10,780 nt of DNA, taken from positions 1 through 10,780 of the forward strand of contig JAICTU010000320.1 of assembly GCA_025936205.1 (NCBI GenBank), given 5' to 3'. This stretch comes from Polyangiaceae bacterium (GTDB lineage Bacteria > Myxococcota > Polyangia > Polyangiales > Polyangiaceae). The position numbers and the translations under genes were made by a program. The notes under the pieces were generated by a model. The model saw only the letters and a program-made list of their open reading frames with translations. It did no database searches and was not told where the DNA came from. This document shows positions 1 through 5,978 of this stretch, piece by piece; the stretch's first letter is position 1; every line of letters begins with the position of its first letter.

Positions 1-467
1 GGCACGTTCATGAAGAAATTCACGTTCGCGGTCAGGTCGCGCTTGCTCAAGTGCCGCGTCTGATGCGCGATCGTGAGCAGGAACGTGTCGCGACAGCTGT
101 GCATGTACTTCTTCTCGAGCGCGTAGCGCACCTGGTTCGACTCGGCCGCACAGGCGCCGCCCAGCGTGTCGTGGCGGCCGCAGGTGTCGGCGACGATCGT
201 GCACAGCGCGCGGCCCTCGGTGGAGAGCAAGCGCGTGCCCACGCTCAGGTACAGGTTGCCCTGCTCGCGCACGGTATCGACGGCGCTGTAGCGCTCCGTC
301 TCGTCCTCCGCGTTGTAGAACAGCGTGTCGACGGCCTGGTTCCCTTCCAGATCGACGATGCGAAAGGCCTGCCCCGGCGAGAGCACGTGCGTCCAGCCCA
401 GCCCGGACTCCAATGTGACGTCGTAGCTCGCGCGCTTCGGATCCAGGCGGCTATCCATGAGAGTCAT
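1..467 (-). CDS. UAAP2, DUF1989 protein (putative carboxyguanidine deiminase subunit), 3' end outside window
   Basis: Partial gene entering from the left edge; about 155 N-terminal residues are visible. It is a DUF1989 protein of the UAAP2 type. Motifs seen are IVDLEGNQAVDTLFYNA, ETERYSAVDT, LLSTEGRALCTIVADTCGRHD, LGGACAAESNQVRYALEKK and KRDLTANVNFFMNV. Family knowledge: UAAP1 and UAAP2, long called urea carboxylase (amidolyase)-associated proteins, have been shown in other bacteria to form a heteromeric carboxyguanidine deiminase. It makes allophanate after guanidine carboxylase; allophanate hydrolase then releases ammonia. I chose the ATG at 467 because it overlaps the UAAP1 stop as ATGA and has GGAGG 10 nt upstream, inside the last UAAP1 codons; an in-frame ATG at 458 is 19 nt from that site. 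The overlap implies translational coupling. The carboxylase is expected just beyond the left edge. Family call is firm; substrate assignment is inference. Confidence 0.9.
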   Translation of the reverse strand, partial: MTLMDSRLDPKRASYDVTLESGLGWTHVLSPGQAFRIVDLEGNQAVDTLFYNAEDETERYSAVDTVREQGNLYLSVGTRLLSTEGRALCTIVADTCGRHDTLGGACAAESNQVRYALEKKYMHSCRDTFLLTIAHQTRHLSKRDLTANVNFFMNV

Positions 468-1195
468 GCGAAGTACGCCTCCGTCAGCAGAAAACCGCGC
501 TCGTTCTCCGGCCGCGAGCGGCGGCAAGGGTCGTCGGCCGCGGCCGGCTCGCCCGAGCGAATCTCGATCGCCACCGGCTTCGGCGCGTAGTGCGGGCTCG
601 GATCGAGCGGATGCGGCGTGTTCGACAAGATCACCAGCGTGTTCAGCTCGGCGCGCAGTTCCACGTGGGCACCCGCGCGCGAGTGCCCTTCCACCCAGCT
701 CAGCTTGCCGTCTTCATCGGCGGCCACCTTGACGAAGAAGTTCACGTTCGCGACCAGGTCGCGCTTGCCGAGATCATACTTGCCGAGCTCGGTCAGGAAG
801 TTGTCGCGGCTGTTGCGAAACCAGTCATTGCGCAGCTTCTGATAGCTGCCCTTCCCAAAGCGCTGCTCTCCGTGCGCGCTGGTGGCGTGGCCCGTGATGG
901 TATCGTGCCAGCCCACGCTATCGGAGACCACGGAGCACAGCACGCGCCCCATGTCCGAGTACAACACGAAGCCCTCCGTCAAGCGCGCGATGTGCTGCGC
1001 CTTCAACGTGTCGGGCATGTTGTAGCGCTCCGTCGGGTCATCCGCGTTGTAGAACAGCGCCGCCAGGCTGGCGCCGCCCTCCACATCGATCAATCGCAAG
1101 CGCTGCCCGCGCCGCAGCACCCGCGACCACATCTGCCCGCCGCGCAGTTGCTCGCGCAACACGGGGGGCGCTTCCCGAAGCTCGTTTCGACTCAT
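464..1195 (-). CDS. UAAP1, DUF1989 protein (putative carboxyguanidine deiminase subunit)
   Basis: A complete 243-residue DUF1989 protein of the UAAP1 type, cytoplasmic, with no signal peptide. Recognisable blocks are RLIDVEGGASLAALFYNADD (33-52), ERYNMPDTLKAQH (56-68), YSDMGRVLCSVVSDSVGWHD (79-98), GKRDLVANVNFF (143-154), EGHSRAGAHVELRAE (169-183), TPHPLDPSPHYAPKPV (193-208) and CRRSRPENERGF (224-235). It is paralogous to the next gene. Family knowledge: with UAAP2 it forms the deiminase that turns carboxyguanidine into allophanate, so the operon more likely serves guanidine than urea. I chose ATG 1195; an in-frame TTG at 1219 would add eight residues but lies inside a duplicated 11-mer. At the GWHD motif this protein has Val where UAAP2 has Cys (DSVGWHD against DTCGRHD), so the two subunits may not have equivalent sites. 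No guanidine-I riboswitch core was found upstream. Confidence 0.92.
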   Translation of the reverse strand: MSRNELREAPPVLREQLRGGQMWSRVLRRGQRLRLIDVEGGASLAALFYNADDPTERYNMPDTLKAQHIARLTEGFVLYSDMGRVLCSVVSDSVGWHDTITGHATSAHGEQRFGKGSYQKLRNDWFRNSRDNFLTELGKYDLGKRDLVANVNFFVKVAADEDGKLSWVEGHSRAGAHVELRAELNTLVILSNTPHPLDPSPHYAPKPVAIEIRSGEPAAADDPCRRSRPENERGFLLTEAYFA

Positions 1196-1217
1196 TGGCT
1201 CGTCCCTGGCTCGTCCC
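1196..1217 (-). repeat. Perfect tandem 11-bp duplication directly before the UAAP1 start
   Basis: Read on the minus strand, the 11-mer GGGACGAGCCA occurs twice back to back and the second copy abuts the ATG of UAAP1. The GGGACGAG core is the only purine-rich, Shine-Dalgarno-like sequence near this start, so the repeat duplicates the likely ribosome-binding region. Slippage could add or remove a copy. A TTG start inside the upstream sequence is possible but less likely. Confidence 0.75.
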
Positions 1218-1218
1218 A

Positions 1219-1518
1219 AAGGTTGGAAACAACCCGGAAACGGTTACCCGTGCATCGAGTCGTCCAGGCACGGCTAACACGAAACAGAAGGCGAACGTCA
1301 CCCAAAAAAGCGTCGGCCCACGTGCTGCCTCGGTGGCGTCACGCTGCTGGCGGTGGTGCATTCGGAGGATGGCTCGGCACCTGAGCCGCGCGTGCGTCGC
1401 TAGAATGTGCCCGCTCCAGCACTCCGGATTCCGCAAGCGATCCCGGGCCCGCGAGTCGTTCAGTGGGCAGTTCTGCAGTCGCTGAGCGCGCGGCAGCGCC
1501 GAGCCCACCCGCACCGGC
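1219..1518 (-). other. Intergenic leader region of UAAP1
   Basis: About 300 nt separate the DUF1206 stop from the UAAP1 start. Apart from the hairpin with T-run and the duplicated 11-mer I see no gene. I looked for the conserved guanidine-I (ykkC) segments CTAGGGTTCCG, CTGGTCCGAGAG and GGGATAAAAGCCCGGGAG on the minus strand and did not find them. I saw no convincing sigma-70 promoter either. Confidence 0.6.
1304..1345 (-). terminator. Possible intrinsic terminator: bulged hairpin followed by T6
   Basis: On the minus strand AGCGT (1345-1341) can pair with ACGCT (1313-1309). Two further short helices, CG with CG and CC with GG, are separated by small bulges below a 16-nt loop. Six T residues follow at once (1309-1304). 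It lies about 175 nt after the DUF1206 stop and about 110 nt before UAAP1. It could end the DUF1206 transcript, or attenuate UAAP1 if that promoter lies upstream. The stem is imperfect, so confidence is low to moderate. Confidence 0.38.
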
Positions 1519-2313
1519 TCAGCAGGCGATGTTTCGGTAGCGCGCGCTGGCGACCAGAAACGTGCCGAAGGCGAGGAAGCCGAGCGCCACCACGCCGAGC
1601 AGGATCTGGCCGGCGCTGGAATGGGCGATGTCGAGCAACGCTTCGCGCACGCCGCGCGTCTCGCCGGGATCTTTTTCCAGCGCTGCGCGCACCAGGCCGG
1701 CGCCGATGATCGAAAAGACCACGGCCTGAGCGCCATAGCCGGCTTGCCCCAGGCGCGCCACCCAGCGTCGCTCGTCTCGCGACATGGATCGCCAGCGAAA
1801 GTCGTCGAGAAACTTCTTGGTGTAGGCTCGATAAAACTGCACCAGCGCAGCGATCACGATGCCGGCGCCCACGGCAGCGACCAGCGCGGCTCCAAATGGC
1901 TGAGCCAGGAGCTGGCCCACCCAGCTCCTTTCACTGTGGCTCTGACCGCCGGAACGACCGAGCGCCATCTGGAACAGCGCGACGGCCAACGCCGCGTTCG
2001 CCAGGCCGCCGATCAGGGCTCCTGCGCGCTGGGTGAGGCCTTTTGCGTCTCGCCCTTTGCGCTCCGAGTCTTTGACCGCCACGATGCAGCGCCAGGCCGC
2101 GTATGCAGCGAAGCCCACGGCCATCAGCAGAAGCAACACCGCGCCGAGCGGCTGCCGCTCGATCAGGCGCGCGGCTTCTCGGCTGCCAGCGACCTGCCCG
2201 CCGGTTCCGAGCGCGACCTGCAGTGCGAGTGCACCCATCAGGCCGTACAGGATGCCTTTGGTGAAGTGCCCGAAGCGCGCGCCCTTTTCGATCCACTCGC
2301 GGGAGGTTTCCAC
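1519..2313 (-). CDS. DUF1206 family integral membrane protein
   Basis: A 264-residue protein with the DUF1206 architecture: three consecutive units, each a pair of transmembrane helices. Hydrophobic segments are near residues 16-36, 55-78, 98-118, 138-160, 190-210 and 234-256. The units begin with related segments, ARFGHFTKGILYGLMGALAL (12-31), QRAGALIGGLANAALAVALF (95-114) and ARLGQAGYGAQAVVFSIIGA (186-205), which shows an internal triplication. The family is about this length and has no established biochemical function; it is an inner-membrane protein. Translation starts at GTG 2313: an in-frame stop lies about 57 nt upstream and no ATG intervenes. There is no clear Shine-Dalgarno sequence. 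Its start is 54 nt after the lipoprotein stop on the same strand, so cotranscription is possible but nothing else links them. Confidence 0.88.
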   Translation of the reverse strand: METSREWIEKGARFGHFTKGILYGLMGALALQVALGTGGQVAGSREAARLIERQPLGAVLLLLMAVGFAAYAAWRCIVAVKDSERKGRDAKGLTQRAGALIGGLANAALAVALFQMALGRSGGQSHSERSWVGQLLAQPFGAALVAAVGAGIVIAALVQFYRAYTKKFLDDFRWRSMSRDERRWVARLGQAGYGAQAVVFSIIGAGLVRAALEKDPGETRGVREALLDIAHSSAGQILLGVVALGFLAFGTFLVASARYRNIAC

Positions 2314-2367
2314 GCACCGGCTCTTGCAGTGCGCGTGCCAATGAGCCGCGTCACTTTTGCAACATTG

Positions 2368-3825
2368 TCACCGGGAGAGCGGGAGCAACAAGAGCGCCGC
2401 GTCGTCGTTGTCGGAAGCTGAGGGGGGCGCGTTGCCGACGCCTTTGAAGCCTGCGATGGCCGCTGTCGAGGCGTCCTTGGAGAGGGCGAGGCCCCAGAAG
2501 AAGTCGGCGGGGCCGCCCAGATCGAAGGTGCGGAAGCCGCCGGGCGCGAAGCTCTCGTCGGGCGCACCATCGGCGCTCAGGATCATCACCAGGCCGTCCC
2601 AATCCGAGGTGCTGCGGCGCGCTCCGCCCACGATCAGAATGCGCCCATCCGGCAGCATGCGGAGCTCCTGCGCCTGATCGTCGAAGCCGCCGATGTCGAC
2701 GCGTACCAGGCCGTCCTTGCCGTAGCTGGGATCGATCACGCCATCCGACGTCAAGCGCAGCGAGACCAGGTCCGTGGTGTCGCTCGCCTGCTCGCGCCCG
2801 GAGCCGATCAGGACGAGCTTGTAGCCGCCGTCGGCGGTCGGCTGCACGGCTGCCGTGTCGAGCTCGAACTGCTCCAGCGGGCTCTGGCTGAAGACGCCGT
2901 TGTCGCCGAAGCTGGTGTCGAGCACGCCAGCGTCGCTCACCTTGTACACAACGGGTCCCGTGCCTCCGCCCGGGAGCGGCTGAACCCCGACGCCGATCAG
3001 TCCCGCAGCGTTGGGCAGCAGCGTGACGTTCCGGGGGCTGGCATCATTGCTCATGCCGTCCACCTGTGTATCCAGCGCGAATCCGCCGCTCAGGCCGAAG
3101 GTCGGATCCGGAGCACCCTCGGGCGTGAGCCGCAAGAGCACGAAGTCCGTGTCAACGCCGCCGTTGCGCACCATGCTGCCGTTGATCAGCAGGCGGTCGT
3201 CGTCATAGCGCAGCAGGCCCCACGCGCTATCCGAAGAAAAGCCCGCGCCGTTGACCGCGCCGATGCTCAGATCGATGCGCCACGTGCCGTTCGCGCCGAA
3301 CGTATCATCCACGGTGCCATCCGAATTGAAGCGTTGCACCTCGATGTCACGATCGCGCGCGTCCGCCCGGCCCAGGTGCTCGGCCGTGCCCGCCACCACG
3401 ATCTTGCCGCTGCTCTGCACGACGAGGCTGCGAAAGATCTCGCCGTTCCTGCCGGGCGAGACATTGCGCGTCACGACGCCTCTCGACCCGAAGCGGGGAT
3501 CGAGCTCGCCCGCCGCCGTGAACTTCGCGACCAGGAGCGAGATGTCTGCATCGGTCTCCGTCGAGTTGGTGACCTGTCCGACGGCGTAAAGGGCACCCGA
3601 TGGAGCGTAGGTCACCCCGTAGAAGCGATCGTGTCCGGTGCGGGAGAGCGTCAGGATCTCGGGCTTCGCGGCGACCGGCGTGGGGGTGCCGCCGTCGCTG
3701 GCAGGGCCCCCGTCAGCGCCGATCGGCGTGCCGACGGGGGTGTTTGAATCACGGCCGCAAGCGAGCAGCGTGAGGCAACTCCAGAGGAGCAACGAGAGTG
3801 GTTCAGAACGCCGCGCAGCCCTCAT
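2368..3825 (-). CDS. Secreted lipoprotein with six delta-60 repeats
   Basis: A 485-residue protein with a lipoprotein signal (hydrophobic 10-22, lipobox LLAC, lipidated Cys23). A low-complexity linker rich in Gly, Asp, Pro and Thr (25-53) follows, then a repeat domain. Six delta-60 motifs of the form G-x-x-D-x-x-[FY]-[GA] are spaced by about 62-67 residues: ELDPRFGSRG (107-116), TVDDTFGANG (171-180), APDPTFGLSG (238-247), VLDTSFGDNG (301-310), VIDPSYGKDG (363-372) and APDESFAPGG (421-430). Each is preceded by a hydrophobic strand such as KIVVAGTA or RILIVGGA. Family knowledge: delta-60 repeats occur in large surface proteins of myxobacteria and relatives and are thought to fold as a beta-propeller; ligand and role are unknown. 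ATG 3825 is right because the signal peptide starts there. It would be anchored to the outer membrane or periplasmic face. No sorting tag is seen at the C-terminus. Confidence 0.9.
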   Translation of the reverse strand: MRAARRSEPLSLLLWSCLTLLACGRDSNTPVGTPIGADGGPASDGGTPTPVAAKPEILTLSRTGHDRFYGVTYAPSGALYAVGQVTNSTETDADISLLVAKFTAAGELDPRFGSRGVVTRNVSPGRNGEIFRSLVVQSSGKIVVAGTAEHLGRADARDRDIEVQRFNSDGTVDDTFGANGTWRIDLSIGAVNGAGFSSDSAWGLLRYDDDRLLINGSMVRNGGVDTDFVLLRLTPEGAPDPTFGLSGGFALDTQVDGMSNDASPRNVTLLPNAAGLIGVGVQPLPGGGTGPVVYKVSDAGVLDTSFGDNGVFSQSPLEQFELDTAAVQPTADGGYKLVLIGSGREQASDTTDLVSLRLTSDGVIDPSYGKDGLVRVDIGGFDDQAQELRMLPDGRILIVGGARRSTSDWDGLVMILSADGAPDESFAPGGFRTFDLGGPADFFWGLALSKDASTAAIAGFKGVGNAPPSASDNDDAALLLLPLSR

Positions 3826-3888
3826 GGCTTGCGCTCGTAACGAAAACCCAAATCAGAGTCAACCCGGGTGGCCGGGAGCTGGTGATCC

Positions 3889-5013
3889 TCAGACCGTGGA
3901 GCTCTCCAGCGCCGGCGCTTTGGCATTTGCTTGCTCCAGCGTCGGGTAGTCGGTGTAGCCGCGTGCGTCACCGCCGTAAAAAGTGGCGCGGACCGGAGTG
4001 TTCAGAGCGGCGCCCAGGCGCAGGCGCGCGGGCAGATCGGGGTTGGCCAGGAACGGCACGCCGAAGGCGATCAGATCCGCTTCGTCCTGTTCGATGGCGG
4101 TGGCGGCGCGCTCCAGGCTGAAGCCGCCGTTGAGGATCAACGGGCCCGAGAAGCGGTGGCGCAGGTCCGGGGCGAGTCGCGGCACGGACTCGTCTCCGCC
4201 CGGGCCAACCGGGTCCACCAGGTGCAGGTAGGCGAGGCCGAACTCGTTCAGTGCGTCCACGGCGTGGCCGAAGGTCGCCGCGCGGTTGCTCTCCTGGATG
4301 TCGTTGAAGGTACCACGCGGCGAGAGCCTCAGTCCCACGCGGTCCGGGCTCCAGGCAGACACGACAGCCTGCGTGACCTCCAGCAGAAAGCGCGCGCGGT
4401 TGGCGATCGAGCCACCGTAGCGGTCATCGCGGCGGTTGCTGCCGTCCGTCAAGAACTGCTCGATCAGATAGCCATTCGCGCCGTGGATCTCGACGCCGTC
4501 GAAACCCGCTTCCCGGGCGCGCTCGGTGGCGCGGGCATAGTCCCGGACGATCCAGGCGATCTCCGATTGTTCCAGCGCACGCGGCACGACGAAGGGGGTG
4601 GGACCCTGGTGGGTGAGCGCGTTGCCCGCCGGCGCGATCGCGGATGGAGCCACAGGCAGCGCGCCGTCGGGCTGCAACGACGGGTGCGAGATCCGCCCCA
4701 CATGCCAGAGTTGCACGAAGATGCGGCCGCCCTCGCGGTGCACGGCGTGCGTGACGCGGCGCCAACCCTCGACCTGATCGTCGCTGTGCAGGCCGGGCGT
4801 GCCGGGATAGCCGACGCCCTGGGGCGAGATCTGCGTCGCCTCGCTGATGATCAGCGCGGCCGACGCGCGCTGCGCGTAGTGCTCGGCGACGAGCGGCGTG
4901 GGTACGTTACCCGCGCCGGCGCGGTTGCGCGTCATGGGCGCCATCACGATCCGGTGGGGCAGTTGCAGCGCGGAGAGGGCGAAGGGCGTGAACAGGCGGG
5001 AGGTATTGCTCAT
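3889..5013 (-). CDS. Old Yellow Enzyme family alkene reductase (FMN-dependent)
   Basis: A 374-residue cytosolic flavoenzyme of the NADH:flavin oxidoreductase / Old Yellow Enzyme family with a single TIM barrel. It would reduce activated C=C bonds (enals, enones, maleimides, nitro compounds) with NAD(P)H. Hallmarks: MAPMTRNRAG with flavin-tuning Thr28 (24-33), IFVQLWHVGRISHP (98-111), the substrate and catalytic triad His177, Asn180, Tyr182 in EIHGANGYLIEQF, then SNRRDDRYGGSIANRARF (192-209), GLRLSP with FMN-contacting Arg229, LILNGGF (292-298) and C-terminal YTDYPTL (353-359). Near the phosphate site it reads AFGVPFLANPDLP (316-328), with Val where many members have Arg. I chose ATG 5013, where homology begins (MSNTSRLFTPF), with GAGAG upstream; longer extensions in frame read through the promoter. 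It is a stand-alone gene with its own promoter and operator-like palindrome, suggesting induction by electrophiles. Confidence 0.95.
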   Translation of the reverse strand: MSNTSRLFTPFALSALQLPHRIVMAPMTRNRAGAGNVPTPLVAEHYAQRASAALIISEATQISPQGVGYPGTPGLHSDDQVEGWRRVTHAVHREGGRIFVQLWHVGRISHPSLQPDGALPVAPSAIAPAGNALTHQGPTPFVVPRALEQSEIAWIVRDYARATERAREAGFDGVEIHGANGYLIEQFLTDGSNRRDDRYGGSIANRARFLLEVTQAVVSAWSPDRVGLRLSPRGTFNDIQESNRAATFGHAVDALNEFGLAYLHLVDPVGPGGDESVPRLAPDLRHRFSGPLILNGGFSLERAATAIEQDEADLIAFGVPFLANPDLPARLRLGAALNTPVRATFYGGDARGYTDYPTLEQANAKAPALESSTV

Positions 5014-5033
5014 GGGGTCTCTCGAGAAGCGTT

Positions 5034-5051
5034 TGTCTAATAAAATAGACA
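5034..5051. promoter_or_regulatory. Operator-like perfect palindrome over the reductase -10 and start site
   Basis: TGTCTA, a 6-nt AT-only spacer, then TAGACA: a perfect inverted repeat of 18 bp. It covers the -10 box and the predicted start, where a repressor would block initiation. An adjoining TAGACACCGGTCCA (5046-5059) resembles the TAGAC/GTCTA dyads bound by TetR-type regulators of alkene reductases such as NemR; that comparison is from memory. No regulator gene lies next to it in this window, so the cognate factor would act in trans. Confidence 0.6.
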
Positions 5052-5070
5052 CCGGTCCATTGAATGGCAA
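5042..5070 (-). promoter_or_regulatory. Sigma-70-like promoter of the alkene reductase gene
   Basis: On the minus strand a -35 box TTGCCA (5070-5065, five of six consensus positions) is followed by a 17-nt spacer and a -10 box TATTTT (5047-5042, four of six). Transcription would start near 5035, about 22 nt before the ATG at 5013. The region is clearly more AT-rich than its surroundings. The exact spacing and position make this the most convincing promoter in the window. Confidence 0.68.
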
Positions 5071-5131
5071 TCCCCCTGCGAGCAGGCGGTTGGTGGTTCC
5101 TCCCGGCCGGCGCGCGGTACAAGCTGCGGCC

Positions 5132-5579
5132 ATGAAGACGATCGGGATCATGGCCAACCCGATCGACGTCGAGACCTGGGCAGACGTGGTGATCAGCTTC
5201 GAGGACGGGACTCGCGCGACGGTCACCGTGCATGACACGGGCCTGGGCGGTCTCGACACGCGCGTGACCGCGTTCCTGACGGACGGGGTGATCAAGGTGA
5301 ACATGACGCAGAACGACGCCGTGAAGACCTTCTCCCCGGAGCCGAACGCTTCGGCGACGAGCGCTTTCCCGACCGGCTCGAGACGCGCGCCGGCTGGAAC
5401 CAGCCGAGCTGCGACGACGACTGGTTTCGCGGCTTCTCTCAGGAGCTGAGCGATTTCGTCGCCTGCATCCGCGCGGGCAAGCAGCCGCTCTCCAGCATCC
5501 AGCTGGCCGTCGATTGCGTGGACGTCATCTCGCCGCGTATGTCTCCGCCGAAGAGGGCCGGCGAGTGAGCCTGGGTTGA
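5132..5579 (+). pseudogene. Gfo/Idh/MocA oxidoreductase, C-terminal remnant with two frameshifts
   Basis: Three frames read in sequence give one continuous protein of the C-terminal domain of a Gfo/Idh/MocA NAD(P)-dependent sugar/inositol dehydrogenase. First, from 5132: MANPIDVETWADVVISFEDG, GLGGLDTRVTAFLTDGVIKV, NDAVKTFSPEPNA. Second, from 5350: FGDERFPDRLETRAGWNQPS, DDDWFRGFSQELSDFVACIR, QPLSSIQLAVDCVDVI. Third, from 5532: AAYVSAEEGRRVSLG and stop. Each junction is explained by loss of one base; the second would restore TAC and the string VIYAAYVSAEEGRRV. The N-terminal Rossmann domain (nucleotide-binding GxGxxG) is absent: only about 145 residues remain of a protein usually near 350-400. 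Just upstream lies the divergent reductase promoter, so the 5' part was lost there. The dense homology between the two single-base lesions suggests recent decay, or possibly sequencing error for the lesions but not for the truncation. Confidence 0.82.
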
Positions 5580-5598
5580 TGAAGCCTGCCCTCGACGG

Positions 5599-5830
5599 CT
5601 AGCCTCGGCGGCGCAGCCTTCTCGGCATCTTCAGAGCGTGCTCCCGCTCCGCGTGGCCGTCGGCAGTTCCTACACTGACGTCGACACACAGCCCATTGCG
5701 ATTCTCCATGAGGAGATGCCCGTGAGAAAGTACGGGCGCGCCGCCTCCCTTCGGGCGGTGCGGAGCTGGGCACACCCGGTGGGGGTTCCGCGGCGTCGAG
5801 TTGAGGTTTCCATGGAAACCTCAATTGCGA
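5599..5830 (-). pseudogene. IS5/IS4-type transposase relic
   Basis: One minus-strand frame from about 5740 to the TAG at 5601-5599 reads PKGGGAPVLSHGHLLMENRN followed by GLCVDVSVGTADGHAEREHA and LKMPRRLRRRG. GHxLMENRNGLxVD, then (T/D)G-x-AER-x-AAL, is a familiar internal block of DDE transposases of the IS5/IS4 group. In the same frame upstream, GFHGNLNS (about 5813-5790) resembles the FHG-x-x-R-SN segment that precedes it in those proteins, though the stretch between is degenerate. Both ends of the enzyme are missing and no flanking terminal repeats were recognised. It is a scar rather than a working element, lying directly beside the truncated dehydrogenase. The family assignment rests on my recollection of the motif. 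Confidence 0.6.
5801..5824. repeat. Perfect 24-bp palindrome
   Basis: The half-site TTGAGGTTTCCA is followed immediately by its exact reverse complement, giving 24 bp of uninterrupted two-fold symmetry. It lies at the upstream end of the transposase relic. It could be an element end, a junction of two inverted copies, or a protein-binding site. It is followed by ATTGCGA, which also occurs at 5697-5703. Confidence 0.8.
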
Positions 5831-5877
5831 CTCCATGCACCCCTGCGCGCTGATGCCTCGTTGCGCGCGTATTCGCG

Positions 5878-5895
5878 GAGGTCTCTCAGGACCTC
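5878..5895. repeat. Inverted repeat GAGGTC-N6-GACCTC
   Basis: A perfect 6-bp inverted repeat with the 6-nt loop TCTCAG, between the 24-bp palindrome and the G-tract cluster. No T-run follows, so it is not an intrinsic terminator. It may belong to the same decayed element. Confidence 0.5.
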
Positions 5896-5906
5896 ATCTC
5901 CCGGAC

Positions 5907-5978
5907 GGGGTTTGGGTGTTGGAGGAAGGGGTGGGGCTAGGGCTAGCGGGAGTGGGTGTGACGGGAGTGGGAGTGGGG
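5907..5978 (+). repeat. G-tract cluster with two tandem G-quadruplex motifs
   Basis: Ten runs of three or more G occur within 72 nt. Two sets satisfy the canonical four-run rule with loops of 1-7 nt: 5928-5950 (loops 1, 3, 5) and 5954-5978 (loops 6, 3, 3). The reverse strand would read as Pro/Leu-rich low complexity, so apparent coding frames there are composition artefacts. It lies about 255 nt before the small lipoprotein gene. Confidence 0.7.

Noticed and set aside
1219..1518. Guanidine-I (ykkC) riboswitch upstream of UAAP1
   Set aside because: None of the conserved core segments is present on the minus strand; GGGCCCGGGA near 1446 is only a superficial match.
3863..3876. CCCGG-N4-CCGGG hairpin after the alkene reductase, considered as a terminator
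   Set aside because: Only 5 bp with no adjacent T-run; expected by chance in this base composition.
3931..5040. 369-codon plus-strand frame opposite the alkene reductase
   Set aside because: Antisense shadow; the reductase motifs on the minus strand are unambiguous.
4898..5449. Plus-strand protein of 183 residues across the reductase start and the dehydrogenase remnant
   Set aside because: It joins antisense of the reductase with one frame of the remnant; only the part after about 5132 shows homology, and it is frameshifted.
5697..5837. CRISPR-like repeats (ATTGCGA beside palindromes, twice)
   Set aside because: Only two short, non-identical matches without regular spacing or full-length repeats; better explained by the transposase relic and its palindrome.
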